From Paenibacillus sp. cl123 (lineage in GTDB: Bacteria; Bacillota; Bacilli; Paenibacillales; NBRC-103111), in contig NZ_FMYY01000016.1 in NCBI RefSeq assembly GCF_900101595.1, positions 1 to 64,000 on the forward strand: a stretch of 64,000 nt of DNA, in the 5' to 3' direction. The translations under genes were made by a program, and so were the position numbers. How positions within the stretch are numbered: position 1 is the first letter of the stretch; every line of letters begins with the position of its first letter. Under the pieces are notes generated by a model, which saw nothing but the letters and a program-made list of their open reading frames with translations, made no database searches and was not told the DNA's origin. Of the stretch, positions 18,063-26,452 are shown in pieces.

Positions 18063-19352
18063 ATGAAGACCGTCGGTCTTATCGTTGAATACAATCCTTT
18101 GCACAACGGGCATCTGTACCACTTCCAGCAATCCAAGCGGGCTGCGGACGCCGATGCGGTCGTCTGTGTGATGAGCGGCCACTTCCTGCAGCGCGGCGAA
18201 CCGGCCCTTGCGGGCAAATGGGCGCGAGCCGAAATGGCGCTGGCCATGGGCGCCGATCTCGTGCTGGAGCTGCCCGTCGCCTACTCGTCCCAGCCGGCCG
18301 AATGGTTCGCTTACGGAGCCGTCGCAACGCTTGCGGCCACCGGCGTCGTCGACAGCCTGTGCTTCGGCAGCGAAAGCGGCGAGCTGGGCGGGCTCACCGC
18401 AGCCGCGGAGCTGCTGCACCAGGAGCCGGCGGCTTTCCGGGCCGCTCTCGCCGAGGAGCTGGCGGCCGGCCAGTCCTACCCGGCCGCCTACAGCTCGGCC
18501 GTGGCCAGGCTTCTGCCGGGCATGGACAAGGCCGAGCTGGCCAAGCCCAACAATACGCTGGGCCTCCATTATCTGATCGCTCTGCGCCGACTGCAGAGCG
18601 CCATCCGGCCGCTGACGATTCGCCGCACGAAGGCGGAGTACAGCCAGTCGGATGTGACCGATGCGCGGATCGCCAGCGCGACAGCGCTCCGCAAGCTGCT
18701 GCTCGAGAAGGGCTCGCTCGATGAGATCCGCCCGTATGTCCCGGAAGCGACCGCCCGCATCCTCGAGCGCGAATGGCATGCCGGTCGTGCGCCTGTCCAT
18801 TGGGAGCTGTATGCCCAGCCTCTGCTGCAGCGGCTGCTCACCCAGTCGCCGGAGCAGCTGGCCGTCTACGCCGAAGTGACCGAAGGATTGGAGCATCGCC
18901 TACGGCATGCGCTCGGCAGCCTCATGCCGGGGGGAGCAGCTCCCGTCGAGGCGCTGCTGGCGCAGCTGAAGACGAGGCGGTATACCCGCACCAAGCTGCA
19001 GCGCATGCTGCTGCGCATCCTGCTCGGTCATACCAAGGAAGAGCTGAGCCCTGCCCGGCTCGCCGCGGGCGTCTCGTATATCCGCGTGCTCGGCTTCAGC
19101 GAACGCGGACGCGGATTGCTGAAGCAGATGAAAAGCAAGGCGAAGGCGCCGATCGTCACCAAAGTAACGACCGCACCTTCGCCTTTCCTTGAGCTGGATA
19201 TCCGGGCTACATCCGTCTACGCCCTGGCCTACCGGGAATTTTCGTCCCGGGAATGGCTTCGCGATTATTATGAAGCTCCGGTCCGTTCGTTATCCTCGGA
19301 GATTCGGACTCCGGACGATCAGGAGGATTTCGGCTCCAGCGTGTCGAGGTAG
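18063..19352 (+). CDS. tmcAL: tRNA(Met) cytidine acetate ligase TmcAL (YlbM)
   Basis: TmcAL acetylates C34 of elongator tRNA(Met) using acetate and ATP, aiding AUG decoding. The 429-residue protein begins MKTVGLIVEYNPLHNGHL with the nucleotidyltransferase HxGH motif at about 15-18, then SGHFLQRGEPAL, and has the C-terminal FSERGRGLLKQMK segment. ATG follows GGAGG at 8 bp. It is divergent from yceD, and its last 34 bp overlap the 3' end of sepM on the other strand. Confidence 0.94.
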   Translation: MKTVGLIVEYNPLHNGHLYHFQQSKRAADADAVVCVMSGHFLQRGEPALAGKWARAEMALAMGADLVLELPVAYSSQPAEWFAYGAVATLAATGVVDSLCFGSESGELGGLTAAAELLHQEPAAFRAALAEELAAGQSYPAAYSSAVARLLPGMDKAELAKPNNTLGLHYLIALRRLQSAIRPLTIRRTKAEYSQSDVTDARIASATALRKLLLEKGSLDEIRPYVPEATARILEREWHAGRAPVHWELYAQPLLQRLLTQSPEQLAVYAEVTEGLEHRLRHALGSLMPGGAAPVEALLAQLKTRRYTRTKLQRMLLRILLGHTKEELSPARLAAGVSYIRVLGFSERGRGLLKQMKSKAKAPIVTKVTTAPSPFLELDIRATSVYALAYREFSSREWLRDYYEAPVRSLSSEIRTPDDQEDFGSSVSR

Positions 19353-20407
19353 CTGAGCGCGTCCTTCACCGTGCCGACCGGCACGATCTTCATGCTCGTG
19401 CCGATTTCCTTGGCCCGCTGGACGGCAGCCGAGTAATTCGGAATGACGGCGCCGCCGGCCGTTTGAGCGTCCTTGGGCGCGAAAAAGATTTCCGCCCCCG
19501 CGCGGTCTGCCGCCACGACTTTATGCATGATGCCTCCGATAACTCCTACACGGCCTTCCGGATCGATCTCTCCTGTCCCGGCGATCCGATGGCCTTTGGT
19601 CAGATCCTCCGGACTGAGCCGGTTCATAATCTCGAGCGAAAACATCAGACCCGCCGACGGCCCGCCGATCGCTCCCGCCTGAATATCGATCTGATGCTCG
19701 GGACGGTCCGCCTGAACGCTGTGCACCTCCGCCGGCACGATGCCGAGTCCGACCCGTTTCGCCGACTCCTCCACCTTCTCCTGATCGGGCAGCACGGCCA
19801 GGGCGATGTCCTTCGTCCGGGTCACATCTCCGCGCTTATAGCTGACTTTGACGGAATCCCCCGCCTTCTTGTTCTGCAGAACCGCGCGCATCTCATCGTA
19901 GGTCTGGATCGGCGCGCCTTCCAGCTCGGTGATGTAATCCCCGGCCCGCAGCACTTCGGACGCGGGAAATTCGGGATATACCTGCTGTACGACAATGCCG
20001 TCCTTGCGGATATGATACGGAATCTTCAGCTCGTTGTACGCCGCCTGGATCGCATCCGCCTGGGAGGTATGCATCACGATAACCTGCCGCTGGGAATATT
20101 CCTCCCGGGTCTCATTGTTCTTAAGCAGCTCGCTTTTCAGCCGCAGCTCCTGGTACGGAGATACGAAGGACATCAGATATCCCGCTATGTTCACCTCGGA
20201 GAGCTGAACGGTCGTCAGCATGAACTGCCCCTTGTCCTCTCCCGCCGCCTGCTTGGCATGCACCATCGGAGCCAATACCTCCGCGGTGCCGGGCTTGAAA
20301 ATATAATAAGGCAGCGGAACAAAATACACGATAAATACAAGCAAAACGGCCGCAAATACGGAAAATACAATACGCGACGCTTTCTTCAAATGTCCGGAAT
20401 CTCCCAT
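19319..20407 (-). CDS. sepM: PDZ-Lon type membrane serine protease (SepM/YlbL)
   Basis: Family members are membrane-anchored proteases that trim secreted or sporulation/competence peptides (SepM in streptococci, YlbL in Bacillus). The 362-residue protein has one N-terminal membrane span (about 12-32), a PDZ domain around 140-225, and a C-terminal Lon (S16) domain with the nucleophile Ser in GGPSAGLMFS and the catalytic Lys in GIMHKVVAADRAG. ATG lies behind GAGGTGGAG. The 3' end overlaps convergent tmcAL by 34 bp. Confidence 0.92.
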   Translation of the reverse strand: MGDSGHLKKASRIVFSVFAAVLLVFIVYFVPLPYYIFKPGTAEVLAPMVHAKQAAGEDKGQFMLTTVQLSEVNIAGYLMSFVSPYQELRLKSELLKNNETREEYSQRQVIVMHTSQADAIQAAYNELKIPYHIRKDGIVVQQVYPEFPASEVLRAGDYITELEGAPIQTYDEMRAVLQNKKAGDSVKVSYKRGDVTRTKDIALAVLPDQEKVEESAKRVGLGIVPAEVHSVQADRPEHQIDIQAGAIGGPSAGLMFSLEIMNRLSPEDLTKGHRIAGTGEIDPEGRVGVIGGIMHKVVAADRAGAEIFFAPKDAQTAGGAVIPNYSAAVQRAKEIGTSMKIVPVGTVKDALSYLDTLEPKSS

Positions 20408-20519
20408 AGCTCTCCACCTCTGTCTATACCGACCTATCTGTCTATCGTACGCGCCTCAGGTCTATTCCATGCGCTCTGCGCGTAAACATGTACCAATCTG
20501 ACAAGCCGGAGGGATACGG

Positions 20520-21797
20520 ATGCCTGCTTTATCCGCCCTGATCTCCCCCAGGCTGACCACTTTCCTGCTGGGCGCGGGAGCACTGGCGTTCGTGGTCAGC
20601 ATCATCGTATTTCCCGATCAAGCGTTCCGCTCCTCGCTGCAGGGGCTGCAGCTCTGGTGGAAGCTCGTCTTTCCCGCGCTTCTGCCCTTTCTGATCCTGA
20701 CGGAGCTGCTCCGCGGTCTCGGTCTCCTGCACGGCATCGGCGTGCTGCTTGAGCCGTTGTTCCGCGTCGTGCTGCGCATCCCAGGCATCGGCGGCTTCAT
20801 CATGGCGATCGGCTTCACGGCGGGAATGCCCGCGGGCGCGGCCGCCGTCGGCACCCTGCGCAAGAACGGGCAGCTGACGCGGGACGAAGGCGAGAGGCTG
20901 CTCGCCGCCTCTCATCTGCTCAGCCCCGTCATCCTGATCAGCGTTGTAGGCGTCGGCTTCCTGCACAGCGCTGCCGCCGGCTTGGCTCTTGCCGTCATTC
21001 ATTATGGCTCAGCCTTGCTCCTGGCTTTGTTCCATCGTATGAGACTGCCCTCCGACGCGGAGACGACCTCCTATCCCCGGGACAACACAGGCTACATCCG
21101 GCGTTTTTTCATCACGCTGGAGGATGCCCGTGCCCGGGACGGCCGCACGTTCGGCAAGCTGCTTGGCGATGCCGTGTCGTCGGGCGTCCAACAGTTGTTC
21201 GTCATCGGCGGCTGCATGATGATGTTCTCCGTACTGTTGCAGGCCGTCTCCTTGACCGGCGCGACCCAGGCCATAGCTTCAGCGCTGCAGCCGGCCGGTG
21301 CGGGCAAGCTGCTCCAGGATCCGGGCGCCTTTCTCTCGGCGGCTGTCGCCGGCCTGCTCGAGCCGCATCTGGGCGCTTTTGCAATCTCGCAGCAGCTGAA
21401 TAACGGAGCAAGCGGCGCTGTCTGGGGGTATGCGGCGCTCAGCGCGCTGCTGGCCTGGGGCGGGCTCTCGTCCCACGCGCAGGTGAGCAGCTTTACAGCG
21501 GCCACCGACCTGCGCTTCTCGCGGTTTATGCTGGCGCGTCTTCAGCACGGCGTCATCGCCTACCTCGTGACACTCGTAGTCTGGCATCCGCTGTACGCTT
21601 ATTTCGGCCGCGACGCCACCGTTTCCGCGTGGGCGCCTTCGCTGTCTCAACATAACGGCTGGCTGCTCGAGCAGGACCGGTGGTGGCCGTTTATCAGCCC
21701 CATGATGCTTCAATTTGGCAGCACCCTGCTCGTCATGCTTGTCCTGTCCGTCTTTGCCGCCTTCCTGTTTCACCGCGGCCGCAAGCCGTTCAAATAA
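20520..21797 (+). CDS. ylbJ: Sporulation integral membrane protein YlbJ
   Basis: YlbJ is a multi-pass protein of the spore envelope needed for normal cortex and resistance in Bacillus. The 425-residue chain has about nine hydrophobic segments and two related halves, as in Gate-domain membrane proteins, with the conserved GFTAGMPAGAAAVGTLR near residue 100. ATG is six bases after GGAGGG. It is divergent from sepM and convergent with coaD, matching the Bacillus ylbJ neighbourhood. Confidence 0.93.
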   Translation: MPALSALISPRLTTFLLGAGALAFVVSIIVFPDQAFRSSLQGLQLWWKLVFPALLPFLILTELLRGLGLLHGIGVLLEPLFRVVLRIPGIGGFIMAIGFTAGMPAGAAAVGTLRKNGQLTRDEGERLLAASHLLSPVILISVVGVGFLHSAAAGLALAVIHYGSALLLALFHRMRLPSDAETTSYPRDNTGYIRRFFITLEDARARDGRTFGKLLGDAVSSGVQQLFVIGGCMMMFSVLLQAVSLTGATQAIASALQPAGAGKLLQDPGAFLSAAVAGLLEPHLGAFAISQQLNNGASGAVWGYAALSALLAWGGLSSHAQVSSFTAATDLRFSRFMLARLQHGVIAYLVTLVVWHPLYAYFGRDATVSAWAPSLSQHNGWLLEQDRWWPFISPMMLQFGSTLLVMLVLSVFAAFLFHRGRKPFK

Positions 21798-21827
21798 ACC
21801 GGCAGGACGAGAGGACCGGAATCTCGC

Positions 21828-22370
<543 letters not shown>

Positions 22371-22376
22371 TTAGCT

Positions 22377-22934
22377 TTATTCCTTCTCCACCATGCGAAA
22401 CACCGTGATGGCTGTGGCGCCATACTCAGAGCGGCGTACCGGCTCCAGCAAGCCGACCGGCTCCTCATAACGATCGTCGGCATCATGCTCCACGACCACA
22501 CGGGCCCCGTCAGCCAGCATCCCGCCTTCCAGTTCCTCCAGCAGCGGTCCAATGACCTTTAGCTTGTATGGAGGGTCCAGAAATACCAGATCGAACTTCA
22601 TCTCCCGCTTCGCCAGCGCCTTTAGCGCTCTCTGCGCATCGTTGCGGTATACCTCCGCCCGATCCGTAAAGCCTGTCGCCTGCAGATTCAGACGGATCGT
22701 ATCGATCGCCTTCTTGTCCATATCCGTCAGCACCGCCAGCTCCATGCCGCGGCTGAGCGCTTCGATACTGAGACCTCCGGTGCCTGCGAAGAGATCGAGC
22801 ACCGCCCCTCCGTCGAAGTACGGGCCGATCATGCTGAATACCGCTTCCTTTACTTTATCCGTGGTGGGTCTTGTCCCCATCCCCGGCACCGCTTTCAGCG
22901 TCCTGCCTTTGGCGCTGCCTGAAATTACCCTCAT
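22377..22934 (-). CDS. rsmD: 16S rRNA (guanine-966-N2)-methyltransferase
   Basis: RsmD methylates G966 of 16S rRNA in the assembled 30S subunit. The 185-residue Rossmann-fold enzyme begins MRVISGSAKGRTLK, has the SAM loop LDLFAGTGGLSIEALSRG near 46-63 and the catalytic DPPY in FLDPPYKLK. Its start lies at the edge of conserved synteny; to the right the Bacillus-type core order ends. Confidence 0.95.
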   Translation of the reverse strand: MRVISGSAKGRTLKAVPGMGTRPTTDKVKEAVFSMIGPYFDGGAVLDLFAGTGGLSIEALSRGMELAVLTDMDKKAIDTIRLNLQATGFTDRAEVYRNDAQRALKALAKREMKFDLVFLDPPYKLKVIGPLLEELEGGMLADGARVVVEHDADDRYEEPVGLLEPVRRSEYGATAITVFRMVEKE

Positions 22935-22967
22935 GTCGTGCTTCCTTCCTTCTTCCGCTGAATACCG

Positions 22968-23147
22968 TTATCGTACCATAAAGAGGAAACGTTGCACAAA
23001 GCGCCTTGCAAAAAAATGTTCCGGCTTATGTATATCTTTCCGTGATTTCGGCCATCCTTGAATTATCGACATCCGAAAATGTCGTAGATAACCGCGGAGA
23101 AGACTTACGTTCCCCATAAGCTCTTCGTCCGGTTTCTCCTCTCCCAT
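22968..23147 (-). CDS. Doubtful small hypothetical protein (about 59 residues)
   Basis: From the ATG at 23145-23147 a basic, aromatic peptide beginning MGEEKPDEEL and ending FLFMVR is encoded; an inner ATG (MGNVSLLRGYLRHF) is also possible and the frame stays open upstream to 23216. The GWPKSRKD segment matches no family I can name. The start is just after the hairpin at 23152-23175, read on the other strand. No good ribosome binding site is seen. It may be chance coding in a repeat. Confidence 0.25.
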   Translation of the reverse strand: MGEEKPDEELMGNVSLLRGYLRHFRMSIIQGWPKSRKDIHKPEHFFARRFVQRFLFMVR

Positions 23148-23151
23148 GAAA

Positions 23152-23184
23152 GGGCCTCGTCGCGAGACGGGGTCCGATTTTTTT
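23152..23184 (+). terminator. Plus-strand terminator-like hairpin with GCGA loop
   Basis: GGGCCTCGTC (23152-23161) pairs with GACGGGGTCC (23166-23175) using two G-U pairs around a GCGA tetraloop, then GATTTTTTT. It has the form of an intrinsic terminator on the plus strand, but the nearest plus-strand gene upstream is ylbJ, beyond coaD and rsmD. Confidence 0.6.
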
Positions 23185-23278
23185 ATTAGCCTTATCATCA
23201 ACAGGCTTGAGCTCACGCGTGATAGCTGCCTATCTATTGGACCCCGCTACGACTTGTATTTGTAAATTTTACATTTAA

Positions 23279-23316
23279 ACAAAAAAAGCGTACAAGCCGG
23301 TTTAGGCTAGTACGCT
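23279..23316 (-). terminator. Terminator of the hydantoinase/frl-like cluster
   Basis: On the minus strand AGCGTAC pairs with GTACGCT (plus 23287-23293 and 23310-23316) and is followed by a run of T. It sits 54 bp after the last gene of the cluster. Confidence 0.85.
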
Positions 23317-23369
23317 CATTCTCACATTCACGATTTATAGGTTTATGACTATTATGGAAGCGATTTTTG

Positions 23370-24194
23370 CTACAGCAGCTTGGAGCCGATGAAAGACAGG
23401 CTTTGGCGTACGGCGGCTTCCGGGTCCCAATTGTACTTGGGTGAAATATGCTCCAGCGTCAAATACCCGTCGTAACCGATTTTTTTCAAGCCGCTCACGA
23501 AGCTGTCAAGCGGAAATTCCCCTTCGCCCCATGCCAGATGGGCCGTCGTCTTGCCGTCTCCGTCCAGGAAATGGACATGGACCAGTTCGTCGCCGAAAGC
23601 CGTCCCGTAGTCCTCAATGGTTTCGCCCGCCAGCATCATCGGGATCGTATCGAGCATAACCTTCAATGCGGGAGAGCCGACCTCGGCATGCATGCGCCTG
23701 AGTGTATCCAGGTTGTAAATCACGTTGGATCCGATGTTCGACATCGCTTCAAGAACAAGCGTAACGCCTGCTTGCTCCGCATCCTTCGAAAGGATATGCA
23801 AGGACTGCGCCGCCCGCTTCCACGCTTCCTCCGGAGGCTCGTTGTAGAAGCCGAAGCCGACGATTACGAGCATCTTCCGGCATTCGAGAGCATTTGTCAC
23901 CTTGAGGCATTTTTGAAAATAGTTCACGCTTCTATTCCGGCATGTATCGTCCTTCGCAGACAGGTTGATCGGATAAATCGCCTGCTCTGGCGTAAAACAG
24001 ACGAGCTCAAGGTTTCTTTGCCTGATCTGCTTAAGCACTCCCGCCACTTCTTGAGGCGATGCGTCGTCGACATACAGATGAGGAGTGCCTGCCCACAGCT
24101 CGATTGCTTCCAGCCCGGTACGGACGGTTGAATCCAGAAAGTATTCCAGCGGATAACGGTGGTAATTCTGATTCATATTAGCGAGCTTCATCAT
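23370..24194 (-). CDS. FrlC-like sugar epimerase/isomerase (TIM barrel)
   Basis: The 274-residue protein belongs to the xylose-isomerase-like TIM barrel family and resembles E. coli FrlC, the fructoselysine/psicoselysine 3-epimerase: compare AIELWAGTPH, CFTPEQAIYPINL, VLEAMSNIGSNVI and HVHFLDGDGKTTAH, the last two holding likely metal ligands (Glu and His). The start is the first of two adjacent ATG codons at 24192-24194, seven bases after AGGGGA; the open frame upstream is a shadow of yjbQ. It is the last gene of the cluster, 11 bp after yjbQ. FrlC function is inferred from resemblance together with the FrlD-like kinase nearby. Confidence 0.8.
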   Translation of the reverse strand: MMKLANMNQNYHRYPLEYFLDSTVRTGLEAIELWAGTPHLYVDDASPQEVAGVLKQIRQRNLELVCFTPEQAIYPINLSAKDDTCRNRSVNYFQKCLKVTNALECRKMLVIVGFGFYNEPPEEAWKRAAQSLHILSKDAEQAGVTLVLEAMSNIGSNVIYNLDTLRRMHAEVGSPALKVMLDTIPMMLAGETIEDYGTAFGDELVHVHFLDGDGKTTAHLAWGEGEFPLDSFVSGLKKIGYDGYLTLEHISPKYNWDPEAAVRQSLSFIGSKLL

Positions 24195-24205
24195 GACGAA
24201 TTCCC

Positions 24206-24634
24206 CTATTCTCCGATGATTTGAATATACACCTTGCGCGCTTTGGGCCCGTCGAATTCGGCCAAATAGACGTCCTGAGCGTCGCCGGTCACCATTTGGC
24301 CGTCTTGCACGACAAACAGGCAGTTGTTGCCCGACAGCATCGATTTCAAGTGCGACGGCGAATTGCTGCCTGTCGCTCCGTAAGAAGGCAGAAAATGCGC
24401 ATGCGCATACGGCGCATCCTTCGGAATGAGACGCTCCAGCGTTTCTTCGATATCCGTTTCCACGCATTCGAGCCCTTCATTGACCATGATGCCTGTCGTC
24501 GTATGGGCGGTAATGACAGCCGCAAGTCCGTTCTTGACTCCCGATTCTGCAATGAATGCCCGCACATCCTCCGTAATTTTGATCATTTGAAACTCAGCCC
24601 GGGTTCGGAGCACTATGCTCTTCAGTTTGACCAT
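24206..24634 (-). CDS. YjbQ/UPF0047 family protein
   Basis: The 142-residue protein matches the UPF0047 family: VITAHTTTGIMVNEG, DAPYAHAHFLPSYGATGSNSPSHLKSML (residues about 73-100) and a final QDVYLAEFDGPKARKV. These conserved His and Asn residues line a pocket that binds small anions; E. coli YjbQ has weak thiamine-phosphate synthase activity, but the native reaction is unknown. Here it sits between an amidohydrolase and a FrlC-like epimerase with gaps of about 10 bp, which suggests a role in this pathway, perhaps on a phosphorylated intermediate. Confidence 0.85.
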   Translation of the reverse strand: MVKLKSIVLRTRAEFQMIKITEDVRAFIAESGVKNGLAAVITAHTTTGIMVNEGLECVETDIEETLERLIPKDAPYAHAHFLPSYGATGSNSPSHLKSMLSGNNCLFVVQDGQMVTGDAQDVYLAEFDGPKARKVYIQIIGE

Positions 24635-24644
24635 GCCCGTTCAC

Positions 24645-25496
24645 CTACCCTTTCAGTCCGATAAATTTCAGTGCGTTCAAGCCGAGAATCTTGTTTAGCG
24701 TTTTCTCTCTGAGCTGGAGTCCTTCAAGCGCTGGAAGCAGCCGCTTGGCCCGGAAGCGGGGGGCGTTCGTGCCAAACATCACCTTGTCGCCCAAATTCCG
24801 CTCTATCCAGAGCGGCCCCATATTGCGCGTGAACACCTGCTCGTAAAAGTCCTTGGCGTTGTCCATATGCAGTAAGGACGTATCCGTGTAAACGTTCGGA
24901 TATTTAAGCAGCAGCATCACCGTCTCATGAATCCAGGGCCATCCGAAATGAGCCAGGCACATGCGGAGCTCCGGGTAGGCGATTGCTACGTCCTCAAAAT
25001 GCAGCGGATGCGAATATTTAGCCGGAGCGTCCGGCTGCCAGCTCATTCCCGCATGAAACATGATCGGCTTGTTGTACTTCAGGCACACCTCATAAACCGG
25101 CTTCAGCATCTCCTCGTAAGGGAAAAACCGCTGTTTGGACGGATGCAGCTTGAGTCCCATCAGACCAAGCTCCCCAAACGCATGCTCGAGCACCTGCACC
25201 GCATCGGGGCGGCGGGGATCGACGCTGGCGAAGCCGATAAAGCGGTCCGGAGCCAATTCGACGATTCTCTTGATCTCCTCGTTGGTCACGATGCAGCCCC
25301 CGTGAAGCGACGTCAGATCCTCGGGAAGCAGCACCGTCTTGGCGATATTCATATAGTCCATCTCGATAAACACCGATTCCAGCGGGTAAGGAGACTGCTT
25401 GTAGATGCCGAACTGTTCCTTGCGGAAATTCAGTTTCTCCTTGTCGTCACATATATCTTTGTAAAATATCGGATGCGAATGTATATCAATGATCAT
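24645..25496 (-). CDS. Amidohydrolase family protein (metal-dependent TIM-barrel hydrolase)
   Basis: The 283-residue protein starts MIIDIHSHPIF, giving the HxH metal motif at residues 5-7, then MGLKLHPSKQRFFP, MFHAGMSW, CLAHFGWPW and MFGTNAPRF, the usual order of ligands in PF04909 (Amidohydro_2) enzymes, which include decarboxylases, lactonases and amide hydrolases. The ATG at 25494-25496 follows AGGA; the longer frame adds ten residues. Its neighbours (FrlD-like kinase and hydantoinase) suggest hydrolysis of an amide, lactone or ring-opened product of this pathway; the substrate is unknown. Confidence 0.8.
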   Translation of the reverse strand: MIIDIHSHPIFYKDICDDKEKLNFRKEQFGIYKQSPYPLESVFIEMDYMNIAKTVLLPEDLTSLHGGCIVTNEEIKRIVELAPDRFIGFASVDPRRPDAVQVLEHAFGELGLMGLKLHPSKQRFFPYEEMLKPVYEVCLKYNKPIMFHAGMSWQPDAPAKYSHPLHFEDVAIAYPELRMCLAHFGWPWIHETVMLLLKYPNVYTDTSLLHMDNAKDFYEQVFTRNMGPLWIERNLGDKVMFGTNAPRFRAKRLLPALEGLQLREKTLNKILGLNALKFIGLKG

Positions 25497-25608
25497 CGTA
25501 TTGTCCTGCCTTTCGTTGAAGGTCACCCTGGCCCGCCTCTAGGGAAGGAGGTAAGGGAGCATGTGTCTAGCGCTAGAAAACCATGCCTTTCAGCAAGTAG
25601 CTGAATCA

Positions 25609-26388
25609 TTAATACGGCTTGAACCGGGCCACCACATGCGAGGCCACTTGGGCTCCGCGATGCAGACAGTCCTGGATCGCTTCTCCTTGAAACACACCGT
25701 ACATAAAACCGGCGCAGAACGAGTCTCCCGCTCCGACCGTGTTCACTACTTGGGCCGGGACGATGCCTTCCCGGTAAAATCGGGTTCCATCGTACGCGAG
25801 ACTGCCATGCTCGCCCAAGGTTGCGATAACGGCGCGCGGACCGAGACGCTGGGCCCACTGTATATAGGTTTGAATGAACTCGTCCTCCTTCCCGTAGGAG
25901 AAGAAGGCATAATCGATATGAGGCAGCGCAGATTCAACCTCTTTATTTACGCGTGTCGAGAAATCAAATACCGTTGTCAAGCCCCGGTCCTTGAACACGG
26001 GAAGCGACCCGGCTGCTCTCCCGGAAAAGTTAGTGTGGACGCAATCATGCCCGGCAATAAACTCAATATCTTCGGCGCTCAGGACGAAATGAGCCATGAC
26101 GCCTTCCATTTTCTCCTTGTGAACCCGATCGTTTCCGTTCAGGTCCATCCGAAACATCGCCGTACGGCCTTCCGCTACATGCAGATGACTGATATCGATG
26201 CCTTCCCCGCGTAAAACGTCAGCCATCTGCTTGCCGTATTCGTCGGTTCCAACGACGCTCACCATCGAGGTTTCAATGCCGAGACGGCTTAAATGAATGA
26301 CGAAATCGACGCTGTTGCCCGTCGGATAAGAGCAGTTCAAGTTTTCGTACAGATCGATGCAGCTTAAGCCCACGCCTGCAACCCGCAT
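25609..26388 (-). CDS. FrlD-like PfkB family sugar kinase
   Basis: The 259-residue protein is a ribokinase-family enzyme with the anion-hole/base motif NTVGAGDSFCAGFMYG near 218-233. It lines up along its length with E. coli FrlD (fructoselysine 6-kinase): DEYGKQMADVL, GIDISHLHV, NDRVHKEKMEGVMAHF, VIATLGEHGSLAYDG. FrlD phosphorylates C6 of fructose-amino acids. Together with the FrlC-like epimerase and a GntR/UTRA regulator it points to Amadori-type or other N-glycosyl substrates. No FrlB-type SIS deglycase is in the window. Confidence 0.85.
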   Translation of the reverse strand: MRVAGVGLSCIDLYENLNCSYPTGNSVDFVIHLSRLGIETSMVSVVGTDEYGKQMADVLRGEGIDISHLHVAEGRTAMFRMDLNGNDRVHKEKMEGVMAHFVLSAEDIEFIAGHDCVHTNFSGRAAGSLPVFKDRGLTTVFDFSTRVNKEVESALPHIDYAFFSYGKEDEFIQTYIQWAQRLGPRAVIATLGEHGSLAYDGTRFYREGIVPAQVVNTVGAGDSFCAGFMYGVFQGEAIQDCLHRGAQVASHVVARFKPY

Positions 26389-26452
26389 GGCTCAACCTCC
26401 CGTTTATGGTTTCCGTGCATATAGGCGCTACTTTACGGCTTTTTTGGCGCAG

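Larger units (their letters stand above)
22935..23369. other. 435-bp spacer rsmD to catabolic cluster: two terminators and one doubtful small ORF
   Basis: The region holds a plus-strand terminator-like hairpin (23152-23184), the minus-strand terminator that closes the catabolic cluster (23279-23316), and an AT-rich stretch near 23250-23280. A doubtful 60-codon frame (22968-23147) is listed separately. No clear plus-strand gene precedes the plus-strand terminator. Confidence 0.6.

Noticed and set aside
17919..18896. Long upstream extension of the yceD frame to a 500-residue protein
   Set aside because: The extra part is antisense to tmcAL, and a perfect promoter plus the family start lie at 17918-17975.
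23152..23175. Hairpin as minus-strand terminator for the catabolic cluster
   Set aside because: On the minus strand no T run follows it; the true minus-strand terminator is at 23279-23316.
23219..23290. Palindromic AT-rich stretch considered as a phage attachment site at the synteny break
   Set aside because: No integrase, tRNA or flanking direct repeat was found in the window.
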